64,000 nucleotides of DNA from Bdellovibrio bacteriovorus (lineage in GTDB: Bacteria > Bdellovibrionota > Bdellovibrionia > Bdellovibrionales > Bdellovibrionaceae). A program made the translations under genes and the position numbers. Position 1 is the stretch's first letter; the number at the start of each line of letters is the position of its first letter. This document shows, piece after piece, positions 1-6,936 of this stretch. The stretch covers positions 3,472,001-3,536,000 of the forward strand of contig NZ_CP020946.1 of the NCBI RefSeq assembly GCF_002208115.1, read 5' to 3'. The notes beneath the pieces were generated by a model that saw only the letters and a list, made by a program, of their open reading frames with translations, was not told the DNA's origin and did no database searches.

Positions 1-204
1 CTTCTTGGCTTGTTCAATGGACGCCACATGCACAATCAAAGGATCAAAAAACGGACGCTCTTTGGTGGTAAAGATCTTTTCGATGGCCGAAGGGATGTCA
101 ATACGGGCCGCCAGACCGTAAACGGTCTCAGTGGGGAAGCCGATGACTCCCCCTTCTTCCAGAATGATTTTGGCTTTGGCCAAGGCCTCGTTCGGCGTCA
201 TCAT
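1..204 (-). CDS. Threonylcarbamoyl-AMP synthase (TsaC/Sua5/YrdC family), 3' part missing
   Basis: Only the first 68 codons lie in the window; the gene runs off the left edge. The reading contains the YrdC-type opening GGVIGFPTETVYGLAAR followed by a KERPFFDPLIVHV segment, which corresponds to the K-x-R and PL-x-V-H nucleotide-binding region of this family. Members make threonylcarbamoyl-adenylate from threonine, bicarbonate and ATP for the t6A tRNA modification. Two adjacent ATG codons (204 and 201) could start it. Whether it is the short TsaC form or the long Sua5 form cannot be told because the C-terminus is not present. Confidence 0.85.
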   Translation of the reverse strand, partial: MMTPNEALAKAKIILEEGGVIGFPTETVYGLAARIDIPSAIEKIFTTKERPFFDPLIVHVASIEQAKK

Positions 205-250
205 GGATACTTTTGTACATCATCTCAGACGGGATTAAAAGGACTCCCGT

Positions 251-2800
251 CTATTTTTCTTCGCGCAGGATGCTTAAAGCACTTTCCCGGACGATATCCA
301 GACTGGCCAGCAGTGAAATCACCAGACTTAAAACGGTGATAATCACCACCGACAGCAGCGGCTGTACCAGCGAGAACTTGAAATCACTTTCAAAGATGAA
401 CGTATTCAGAGCAAAGCTCACCACCACGCTGAGGGCCGCCCCGAAGAACGATGCGATAAATGCCAGGAAAGCAAATTCCGTCAGAATGAAGCTGGCGACT
501 TCCCCCCAACTGGCACCGAGGATTTTTAACATGTTCAGCTCCCAACGGCGCAGCTTGATCTGACTGCGCACAATCGAGAACAACACGATGTATCCGGTCA
601 AAAGCGCCAGACCCGCCATCAGCTCCAGGGACCAGCTCATTTTTTCGGCGGTCCTTAGGACATCATCCACCGTGCGCACAACATCAATCACAGACACGTT
701 GGAAAATTCTTTGGCAATGGCGTTTTGCAATTCAGATCTTTGCTGATCCGGCAGGAACGGAATCGCCGCAATCCAGCTTTTCGGGGCCTCGTTCAAGACG
801 CCGTTTTGCACCAGAATAAAGAAATTCGGCTGGAAGCTTGTCCACTTCACCTTGCGCAGGTTGATGATTTCGCCTTCCACTTCCACACCCTGCACATCAA
901 AGACCAGCACATCACCAATCTTAAAGCCCATGCGATCTGCAAAGCGGGTTTCCACCGAGAGTTCGGCGCGCTTTTGTTTTTCCGGATCAAAGGGACCCGA
1001 GAACGGCCGGCCATCAATCATGATTTCGGAATCAGAAAGCCCTTCACGGAAAGACAGGTTCATCCCCCGGTTGCGGAAACGGGCTTCACGCTCTTCTTCC
1101 CGGGTTTTAAACCCTTGGGTTTCGAGCTTTCTTTCATAGTCCTGATCGTTCACCTTCAAGATGCGCGCGCGCACCAGCGGAGATCGGCCCAAAGGTTTCA
1201 CTTCACGGTCCGCCAGAATCTTTTCCAGACCCGTCCATTGTTCATCCTGAATATCGAACATAAACAGAGACGGGATCTTGCTGTTGGCATCCATTTGGAA
1301 TTCCGCCTGCAATGAGTTTTTCAACTGCGGCAGGATATTGATCAGCAAAGCCCCCAAGCCCAGCGCCACAAAGATCGCAAGGCTCGCCCCCGCCCGGCGG
1401 GACAGACTTAAGAAGCTGAATTTCAGGAACCAGCGGTTCAAGCCCCGTATCCAGCCAGCCATTTTAACTGTCCCATAACCGATCAAAAGCAGCGCCAGCA
1501 CCACGGCGACCATTGATCCGACAAACAGACTGCCGATTTTCCAGGAATGAGCCTGGTACACTGAAAGGGCATAGAACAAAGCCACACAAGGCAGGAATGT
1601 CCAATAGCGACGCTGTCCTTCGCCCACCGCAAACTTTTCTTCACTGAACAGTTTCGCCGCACGCAGATCAAAGATCTTCATCAGGAACGGGATACTGACC
1701 ACGAAGCTGCCAAACACCGCCATCAAAAGACAAATCAAGAACGCTTCCGGCGTCACCGTGGGACTTAGATCAAACGGCGTGAAGTTCGCCAGCAGTTTAC
1801 TGAGCAAAGGCAACACCAGCAGACTGAACAGCATCGTCGGAATGGTCGCCAACAGCCCCAGCATGGAGGCCTGCAGAATATAAACACTCACCGCCTCGCC
1901 ACTTTGCAGACCCAGCGTGCGCAAAATGGCGATTTCTTTCATGCGGGTCGACAGGAACAGACGATAGATGTAGGCCGCTCCCAGCGCCGACATAAACAGC
2001 GCTACGATCGCCACCAGGCCCAGATAGTCAGACAAATAACCCAGTTGACGGCCGGAATCTTCACCCGCCGTTTCAGGGGTTTCGACATTAATCTGCGGAT
2101 CGGTCAAAACATTATAAAGCTGATCTCGCACCAGCTTGTGATCCGTGGTTTCTGGCAGCTTAAACAAGTGCGCCAGCGAGAACGTGCTTCCGTACTGCAA
2201 AAGACCTGACTGCGGCAAGAGTTCGCGGTTCACAAAAACTCTTGGCGCCAGACTGGCCATTCGGAAAGTTTGGGTCGCGTCTTTTTTTACAACATCAGAA
2301 ATATTAAGCTTCAGTTGACCCAGTTGAATCTCATCCCCAACATCCAGTCCCAGTTGGGACTTCAGCTCGGGATAAATCCACGCTTTGGGCGCTGAAAGAA
2401 TATCTTTGTTGTCACTGCCTGCGGTGATCTGGCGGCCGGATTCAAGATCAAGCTCCCCATAAAACGGATAGGCCTGATCCACGGCTTTGACCAAAACCAG
2501 TCTTGAACCCTTGGACGAACTTAACATCGCAAAGAATTCATAGATCTTGCCTTCGGTGGCCCCGGCGGGAACCAGTTCCCGCATTTTCCTGGCTTCGTCC
2601 TCGGTCAGCTCGCGGCGTGCCGCCACGGCCAGATCCGCGGAAAGAATGGATTTGGCATTGGCCTGAATTTCAGTTTCCAGCGCCACATTAAAGGCCTGCA
2701 GGGACACGAAGCCCGTCAGCCCAAGACTTAGATTGAATATGAAAAAGAGCCCAAAGCGCCAGCTACGCAGAAGCTCCCGGCAAGCAAGTCGGAAAATCAT
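251..2800 (-). CDS. FtsX/YbbP-type ABC transporter permease
   Basis: This 849-residue protein has the layout of YbbP-like exporters. An N-terminal membrane helix lies near residues 15-40 and a large periplasmic domain follows to about 255. A first FtsX domain covers about 256-385, with further helices near 400-450 and 470-495. A second periplasmic domain precedes a C-terminal FtsX domain at about 720-840. Its start codon overlaps the stop of the upstream ATPase gene by one base (TAATG), so the two should be co-translated. The substrate is unknown. In E. coli the equivalent pair sits beside tesA, as here, and related systems move lipids or lipoproteins. It differs from LolC/E in having about ten predicted helices rather than four. 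Confidence 0.9.
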   Translation of the reverse strand: MIFRLACRELLRSWRFGLFFIFNLSLGLTGFVSLQAFNVALETEIQANAKSILSADLAVAARRELTEDEARKMRELVPAGATEGKIYEFFAMLSSSKGSRLVLVKAVDQAYPFYGELDLESGRQITAGSDNKDILSAPKAWIYPELKSQLGLDVGDEIQLGQLKLNISDVVKKDATQTFRMASLAPRVFVNRELLPQSGLLQYGSTFSLAHLFKLPETTDHKLVRDQLYNVLTDPQINVETPETAGEDSGRQLGYLSDYLGLVAIVALFMSALGAAYIYRLFLSTRMKEIAILRTLGLQSGEAVSVYILQASMLGLLATIPTMLFSLLVLPLLSKLLANFTPFDLSPTVTPEAFLICLLMAVFGSFVVSIPFLMKIFDLRAAKLFSEEKFAVGEGQRRYWTFLPCVALFYALSVYQAHSWKIGSLFVGSMVAVVLALLLIGYGTVKMAGWIRGLNRWFLKFSFLSLSRRAGASLAIFVALGLGALLINILPQLKNSLQAEFQMDANSKIPSLFMFDIQDEQWTGLEKILADREVKPLGRSPLVRARILKVNDQDYERKLETQGFKTREEEREARFRNRGMNLSFREGLSDSEIMIDGRPFSGPFDPEKQKRAELSVETRFADRMGFKIGDVLVFDVQGVEVEGEIINLRKVKWTSFQPNFFILVQNGVLNEAPKSWIAAIPFLPDQQRSELQNAIAKEFSNVSVIDVVRTVDDVLRTAEKMSWSLELMAGLALLTGYIVLFSIVRSQIKLRRWELNMLKILGASWGEVASFILTEFAFLAFIASFFGAALSVVVSFALNTFIFESDFKFSLVQPLLSVVIITVLSLVISLLASLDIVRESALSILREEK

Positions 2801-3465
2801 TAGGCTTCCTTCAACTGGCCTTCTTCAAGGCGCAAGGTACGTTCACATTTTTTCGCCAAAGCTTCACTGTGAGTGACAAGCAGCGTGGTGATCTTGTGTT
2901 TGCGAACCACATCAAAAAACACATCCATGACTTTATCACCTGTATGGATGTCCAGGTTTCCACTGGGTTCATCAGCCAGAAGAATTTTGGGCTTCACCAC
3001 CAAGGCCCGCGCAATCGCCACACGCTGACACTCGCCCCCGCTCAACTGACTTGGGAAGTGATTCAGACGATGCCCCAGGCCCAGTTCTTTTAGTGCTTCT
3101 TCAGCACGGGCTTTGGGATTTTCCATTTTCAGAATTTCCAGCGCCAGCATCACGTTTTCCACTGCCGTCAAATGGGCAATCAGATGGTACTGTTGAAACA
3201 CGACGGCGATGTTCTGGGCGCGGAACAAAGTCATTTGCTGTTCGCTCATCGGGGTCAGATTGATATTGTCGACCAGAATCTCGCCGCTGTCAGCGCGCTC
3301 CAGCCCCGCAAGAATTGAAAGCAAAGTGGACTTGCCACTGCCAGACTGACCCACGACGGAAACAACCTGTCCCGGCTGGATGGTGACGTTAAGGCCTTTC
3401 AGCACCTGAATCTCGGACTCCCCTTGCAGGAAACCTTTTCTAACATCTTTCAGGATCAAACTCAC
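2800..3465 (-). CDS. ABC transporter ATPase, YbbA/LolD type
   Basis: This 221-residue nucleotide-binding protein energises the permease encoded just downstream. Walker A (GQSGSGKST) is at residues 39-47, the Q-loop at about 91, the signature LSGGECQ at 141-147, Walker B ILLADEPSGNLD at 161-172 and the switch histidine at 199. The PSGNLD wording after Walker B is typical of the MacB/LolD/YbbA class. The start is GTG, overlapping the tesA stop by four bases (GTGA), with a purine-rich GGGGG element upstream. It is the middle gene of a tesA-ybbA-ybbP order and a confident ATPase, but the transported molecule cannot be read from sequence. Confidence 0.92.
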   Translation of the reverse strand: MSLILKDVRKGFLQGESEIQVLKGLNVTIQPGQVVSVVGQSGSGKSTLLSILAGLERADSGEILVDNINLTPMSEQQMTLFRAQNIAVVFQQYHLIAHLTAVENVMLALEILKMENPKARAEEALKELGLGHRLNHFPSQLSGGECQRVAIARALVVKPKILLADEPSGNLDIHTGDKVMDVFFDVVRKHKITTLLVTHSEALAKKCERTLRLEEGQLKEA

Positions 3466-4061
3466 AACGCCCCCTTTAGAACTGAAAACACATTGTCTGC
3501 GATTATCTTGTGACCTTCTTCGTTGGGATGAATCCCATCGGCCAGATTGTATTTTGGATTTCCCGCCACCTTGTCCAGAATGAAGGGAATGAAAGTCAGT
3601 TTGTATTTCTTGGCCAGTGACTCGTACATTTTTTTGAATTTGTCGGTGTAGTCTTTGCCGTAATTCGGGGGCATGTACAGACCACCCAGGATCACTTTCA
3701 CCTTTTGTGACTGCGCATATTCGATGGACTGAGCCAGATGCTTTTCGCTGTCTTCGACTTTCAGACCGCGCAAACCATCATTCGCCCCCAAAGCCAGAAG
3801 CACCACATCGGGTTTTGACTTGAACACCCACTTCATGCGACTCAACCCCGAGGCGGTGGTGGAACCACTGACCCCGGCATTGATGATGGTCCATTCTTTT
3901 TTGCCGGCCTCATGAAGTTTCTTTTCAAGAACCGCCGGGAAGGCCGCGTCTTTGGCAACGCCATATCCTTCGGTGAGCGAATCACCCAGAACGACCAGTT
4001 TTTTTTGTGCAAAGGAAAGAGAACTGCAAAGAAGAATGAGGAAAAATAAAAAAGGTCTCAT
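3462..4061 (-). CDS. tesA: TesA-like SGNH hydrolase (arylesterase/lysophospholipase)
   Basis: The protein has 199 residues with a signal peptide (about residues 1-18, ending SFAQ), so it should act in the periplasm. SGNH blocks are visible: GDSLTEG with nucleophile Ser28, Gly64 in block II, GAND with Asn94, and DGIH with Asp175 and His178. Family members hydrolyse acyl thioesters, lysophospholipids and aryl esters. It overlaps the ABC ATPase gene, suggesting a joint role with the YbbA/YbbP exporter. The start codon lies in the 3' arm of a perfect 13-bp hairpin that also looks like the terminator of the upstream RRM gene, which is unusual and implies control of initiation or read-through. Confidence 0.92.
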   Translation of the reverse strand: MRPFLFFLILLCSSLSFAQKKLVVLGDSLTEGYGVAKDAAFPAVLEKKLHEAGKKEWTIINAGVSGSTTASGLSRMKWVFKSKPDVVLLALGANDGLRGLKVEDSEKHLAQSIEYAQSQKVKVILGGLYMPPNYGKDYTDKFKKMYESLAKKYKLTFIPFILDKVAGNPKYNLADGIHPNEEGHKIIADNVFSVLKGAL

Positions 4062-4080
4062 AGGGTTCCTATGAGACCTT
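4052..4080 (-). terminator. Hairpin plus T-tract overlapping the tesA start codon
   Basis: Arms at 4052-4064 and 4068-4080 are perfect 13-bp complements with a 3-base loop. On the minus strand the stem is followed by TTTTTTATTTTT, giving a textbook intrinsic terminator for the RRM gene upstream. The tesA ATG (4061-4059) sits in the descending arm, and the T-tract encodes Phe-Leu-Phe-Phe of its signal peptide. A likely AGGA ribosome-binding site is at the loop. The structure could both stop upstream transcription and mask tesA initiation. The structure is seen directly; its function is inferred. Confidence 0.8.
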
Positions 4081-4127
4081 AGTTTTTAAGACAATGACAA
4101 GTCCAGCTTCGTCAAAGTATGGGCTGC

Positions 4128-4484
4128 TTAGCGAGGACCACCGCGACCACCGCCGCCGAAGCCACCGCGTCTTTCGCCGCCGCCACCGCCGCGACCACCA
4201 CCGAAGCCGCCACGACGTGGACCGCCTTCGCGAGGAGCCTGAGGACGAGCCTCAGAGATATTGATCGGACGACCGCCCAATTCAATACCGTTGCCTCTTT
4301 CGATAGCTTGATCAGCAGCAGAATCATCGGACATCTCTACAAAGCCGAAGCCTTTAGAGCGACCAGTTTCTCTGTCCATGATCACTTTTGCTGAATCTAC
4401 CGCACCGAACTGTGCGAAGTGTTGGTGAAGTGCCTCATCATCTACAGAATAAGGCAGGTTGCCTACATAAAGTTTCTTAGCCAC
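4128..4484 (-). CDS. Glycine-rich RRM RNA-binding protein
   Basis: The 118-residue protein has one RNA recognition motif over about residues 3-80, with RNP2 LYVGNLPYS near the N-terminus and RNP1 KGFGFVEM near residue 45. A tail of about 35 residues rich in Gly and Arg with RGG-like repeats follows. Such proteins in bacteria resemble cyanobacterial cold-inducible Rbp proteins and bind single-stranded RNA, often as chaperones. The start is GTG with a strong AGGAGG seven bases upstream. A second RRM gene lies at 25310-25615. The upstream leader (4485-4611) is fairly long, which would fit post-transcriptional control, but no known riboswitch is recognised. Confidence 0.93.
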   Translation of the reverse strand: MAKKLYVGNLPYSVDDEALHQHFAQFGAVDSAKVIMDRETGRSKGFGFVEMSDDSAADQAIERGNGIELGGRPINISEARPQAPREGGPRRGGFGGGRGGGGGERRGGFGGGGRGGPR

Positions 4485-4565
4485 AAAGACCTCCTATGGT
4501 TGGGCCATATTACCCGAGGAAGCCTTCGAACAAGATGAAATCGAGTACACTCACACGGGGACTTA

Positions 4566-4582
4566 ACTAGCATTAACGCTAG
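4566..4582. repeat. Short inverted repeat between yajQ and the RRM gene
   Basis: The arms ctagc and gctag flank a six-base loop. On the minus strand the hairpin lies after the yajQ stop and before the RRM leader. No convincing T-tract follows it, so it may be a weak terminator or processing site. This is only a structural observation. Confidence 0.3.
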
Positions 4583-4611
4583 CATAGCCCAAAAAACGTG
4601 CAAGCCCAATT

Positions 4612-5097
4612 TTAAGCGCGCATATTATTAAATTGTAAGGGAAGAGGGAAGTTTCCACCACGCACCAGACTGATGCATTCTTGAAGCTCATCAATACTTT
4701 TTGACGTCACTTTCAATTTATCATCTGCAACCTGAGGCTGCACTTTCAGCTTGGAATCCTTAATCAATTTAATGATATCCTTGGCGATCTCGCGGTCAAT
4801 TCCCTGTACCAAAGTGACCTTCTGGCGAAGCATTCTGCCACCAGCCTCTTCGATCTTTTCGAATTTAATCGCTTTGATATCAATCCCACGACGATGCAAT
4901 TTGGTTTGCAGAATCCCGGCCATCGCCCCAATTTTGTAATCATCCTCCGCCAGAAGGACCATTTCTTTTTTATCCCATTGAAGCTCAGCCTTGCTGCCTT
5001 TGAAATCGTAACGAGCTTCAATCTCTTTACGCGCCTGATTTACGGCGTTGTCCACTTCCTGAACATCAATCTCAGAAACAATATCAAACGAAGGCAT
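4612..5097 (-). CDS. YajQ family nucleotide-binding protein
   Basis: The 161-residue product begins MPSFDIVSEID, the characteristic start of the YajQ family, and continues with the conserved RYDFKGSKAEL segment and a second half containing KLIKDSKLKVQ and a C-terminal RGGNFPLPLQF. YajQ proteins fold as two RRM-like domains and are reported to bind nucleotides including cyclic di-GMP. The chosen start at 5097 has a GGAG site nine bases upstream; a more upstream in-frame start at 5112 lacks one. The cytoplasmic role in this organism is unknown. Its position beside an RRM protein and a peptidyl-prolyl isomerase suggests housekeeping. Confidence 0.9.
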   Translation of the reverse strand: MPSFDIVSEIDVQEVDNAVNQARKEIEARYDFKGSKAELQWDKKEMVLLAEDDYKIGAMAGILQTKLHRRGIDIKAIKFEKIEEAGGRMLRQKVTLVQGIDREIAKDIIKLIKDSKLKVQPQVADDKLKVTSKSIDELQECISLVRGGNFPLPLQFNNMRA

Positions 5098-5177
5098 CGC
5101 AACTATCTCCAAAAAAATAAAAAAGGAAATTTAAAAAAACCAATCAGCCAATTCCAAGAACCACAATGAGGCTGATC

Positions 5178-5284
5178 AAAAGGGCCCGATCGCAAGGCGG
5201 AGGCCCTTTTACGAAACGAAGGCGTACTCAAAGTACGCCGAAGAGAAGGAAAAGGGCCGACAACGCAGTCGAGCGGGCCCTTTT
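5178..5284. repeat. Nested inverted repeats in the slyD-yajQ spacer
   Basis: The sequence AAAAGGGCC occurs at 5178 and 5250, and its complement GGCCCTTTT occurs at 5202 and 5276. Two separate hairpins (5178-5210 and 5250-5284) or one long hairpin joining the outer arms can therefore form. Between them is a perfect 8-bp hairpin, GGCGTACT caa AGTACGCC, at 5221-5239. The T-rich outer edges allow termination in either direction. It is most likely a compound terminator or a repeated intergenic element; a small RNA is possible. No coding frame is evident. Confidence 0.6.
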
Positions 5285-5294
5285 CATCGGCCGA

Positions 5295-5768
5295 CTAGTG
5301 GCCACTGTTGCCGTGTAGGCCGTGCGGGTGTCCATGCAGAACTTCTTCCGCCGTCGCCTCACGAATCAAAACCATCTCGATTGCAAACTCAAGATCCTGA
5401 CCAGCCAATGGGTGATTGCCATCCAGGGTGACTGCTTCGTCAGTGATTTTTGTCACACGAACGATGTGAGCGCCTTGGCCCAGCTCCAAACGCAGGTGAG
5501 CACCCACTTCCAATTGTGGAAGGTGTGCAAGCTCAGCTTTAGGAACATCCATGAACATGTTTTCTTTAACTTCGCCGTAAGCGTCTTTCGCCGCCAGCTT
5601 CACAGTTTTTTTATCGCCCTCTTGCAGGTCTTTGATTTCTTCTTCCAATTTCGGAATGATTTGGCCAGCACCTTCAAGGAAAGGAAGTGGTTGGTTGCGC
5701 TCGGAAGCGTCCAATACAGTGCCGTCAGGTCCTTTAAGAACGTAGTTAAATGCCAAGACTCTTTTCAT
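5295..5768 (-). CDS. slyD: SlyD-like FKBP-type peptidyl-prolyl isomerase
   Basis: The 157-residue protein matches the SlyD architecture: an N-terminal FKBP half, an inserted IF chaperone domain (about residues 65-120), then the second FKBP strand set (VTLDGNHPLAGQDLEF). A short His-rich tail (HGHPHGLHGNSGH) follows that can bind nickel or other metals. Such enzymes catalyse prolyl cis-trans isomerisation and hold unfolded proteins in the cytoplasm. An AGGAGG site precedes the ATG. The tail is shorter than the long metal-binding tail of E. coli SlyD. The structured spacer downstream probably ends its transcript. Confidence 0.92.
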   Translation of the reverse strand: MKRVLAFNYVLKGPDGTVLDASERNQPLPFLEGAGQIIPKLEEEIKDLQEGDKKTVKLAAKDAYGEVKENMFMDVPKAELAHLPQLEVGAHLRLELGQGAHIVRVTKITDEAVTLDGNHPLAGQDLEFAIEMVLIREATAEEVLHGHPHGLHGNSGH

Positions 5769-5866
5769 AAATATGCCTCCTGTAGCGCTTAAAACGTCGG
5801 TATCCCATTTTGGCCCTATTCAGGCAACCGAAAAGACCCAGTTCTTTTGAATATTTAACGAGACAC

Positions 5867-5896
5867 TTGAAATTGAGACGCAGAGCTAGATATAAT
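5867..5896 (+). promoter_or_regulatory. Sigma-70-type promoter for the HNH operon
   Basis: A TTGAAA -35 element (5867-5872) and a perfect TATAAT -10 element (5891-5896) are separated by 18 bases. The expected transcription start near 5903 lies about 26 bases upstream of the HNH start codon and its GAGGGGGG ribosome-binding region. The elements are read directly; activity is inferred. Confidence 0.7.
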
Positions 5897-5928
5897 CATA
5901 TTTAGGATCGCGCCTGAGGGGGGAAAGC

Positions 5929-6462
5929 ATGATGCACATGTCCTCGCTGAGGTCCTTGTTGCTTAACTCCAGCTACGAGCCGATGCAGATCGTAGGTTGG
6001 CAAAAGGCCTTGGTATTGTGGTTTCAGGGAAAAGTGGAGATATTGGAATATCACTCTGCGTTTGCCCGGTCGGTACAACGAAGGTTTCAGCTGCCCAGTG
6101 TTTTGCGGCTGAAGACTTATGTTCGACCCCGGACTGCCGGAGCCGTCCGATTCTGCCGGGAAAACGTTTATATCCGCGATAATTACACCTGCCAGTACTG
6201 CGGCACCAAACTCGCCGCCAAGTTACTCACTCTTGATCACGTTGTCCCCGCCTCACATAACGGTCCGAAAAACTGGACCAACGTTGTCGCCGCCTGCCGG
6301 GACTGCAATCAAAGAAAAGCGAATCGAACGCCCCGCACTGCCAATATGCCTTTACTGAGCGAGCCCCGTGCTCCATCATGGTTGCCGACACTGCAACTGG
6401 AGATCGGCGAGGATCATGTGCCTCCCGACTGGTCGCCCTATCTAAGGCTAAATACTGGATGA
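5929..6462 (+). CDS. HNH endonuclease family protein
   Basis: The 177-residue protein carries an HNH domain with zinc-binding pairs Cys88-x-x-Cys91 and Cys123-x-x-Cys126, the catalytic-type Asp103-His104 and Asn118. The N-terminal 80 residues (LLNSSYEPMQIVGWQKALVLWF) belong to the conserved COG1403-like form found as a stand-alone chromosomal gene in many bacteria, where its role is unknown. It is not linked to a restriction or phage module. Three ATG codons (5929, 5932, 5938) are possible starts; the purine-rich site favours the first two. Its stop overlaps the next gene by ATGA, making it the first gene of a four-gene operon. Confidence 0.88.
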   Translation: MMHMSSLRSLLLNSSYEPMQIVGWQKALVLWFQGKVEILEYHSAFARSVQRRFQLPSVLRLKTYVRPRTAGAVRFCRENVYIRDNYTCQYCGTKLAAKLLTLDHVVPASHNGPKNWTNVVAACRDCNQRKANRTPRTANMPLLSEPRAPSWLPTLQLEIGEDHVPPDWSPYLRLNTG

Positions 6463-6914
6463 CGACAGAGTACGAATTTAAAACCATCTCAACCACCGAC
6501 ACTCTTCCCATCCGTCAAAGAGTTCTTAAGCCTCACCTGCGCGCCGAAGAATGCGTGAATCCGGGAGACGACCTTCCGACCACGTTGCACTTCGGCCTGT
6601 TTATTTCCGGAAAACTTGTCTCGGTCGCGACTTTCATCCAGGAATCACACCCTGCATTTGCTGCCGGCCATCCGTATCGCCTGCGTGGCATGGCCACCGA
6701 TGACAGCTATCGCGGCCAGGGCCTGGGACAAAAGCTTGTGCGTTTTGGTGTTGAAGAACTAAAAAGCCGCCGTTGCGACCTTGTGTGGTTCAATGCGCGC
6801 ATCAAGGCTTTTTCATTCTATGAAAGACTTGGATTTTCATTCTATGGTCCGCTGTTTGATATCAAGGATATCGGGCCCCATAAAACCATGTACAAGCATC
6901 TTATTCCCCGTTAA
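6459..6914 (+). CDS. GNAT family N-acetyltransferase
   Basis: The protein has 151 residues. The acetyl-CoA binding motif A is visible as RGMATDDSYRGQGLGQKLV (about residues 75-93), followed by motif B around FNARIKAFSFYERLGFSFYG. The acceptor substrate cannot be predicted. The start at 6459 is chosen because it forms an ATGA overlap with the HNH gene; a longer frame from 6378 would overlap the HNH gene deeply and lacks family similarity. A clear AGGAGG site for the following gene begins 13 bases after the stop, so the operon continues. Confidence 0.88.
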   Translation: MTTEYEFKTISTTDTLPIRQRVLKPHLRAEECVNPGDDLPTTLHFGLFISGKLVSVATFIQESHPAFAAGHPYRLRGMATDDSYRGQGLGQKLVRFGVEELKSRRCDLVWFNARIKAFSFYERLGFSFYGPLFDIKDIGPHKTMYKHLIPR

Positions 6915-6936
6915 CCTTTTCTCTTAGGAGGAATCG

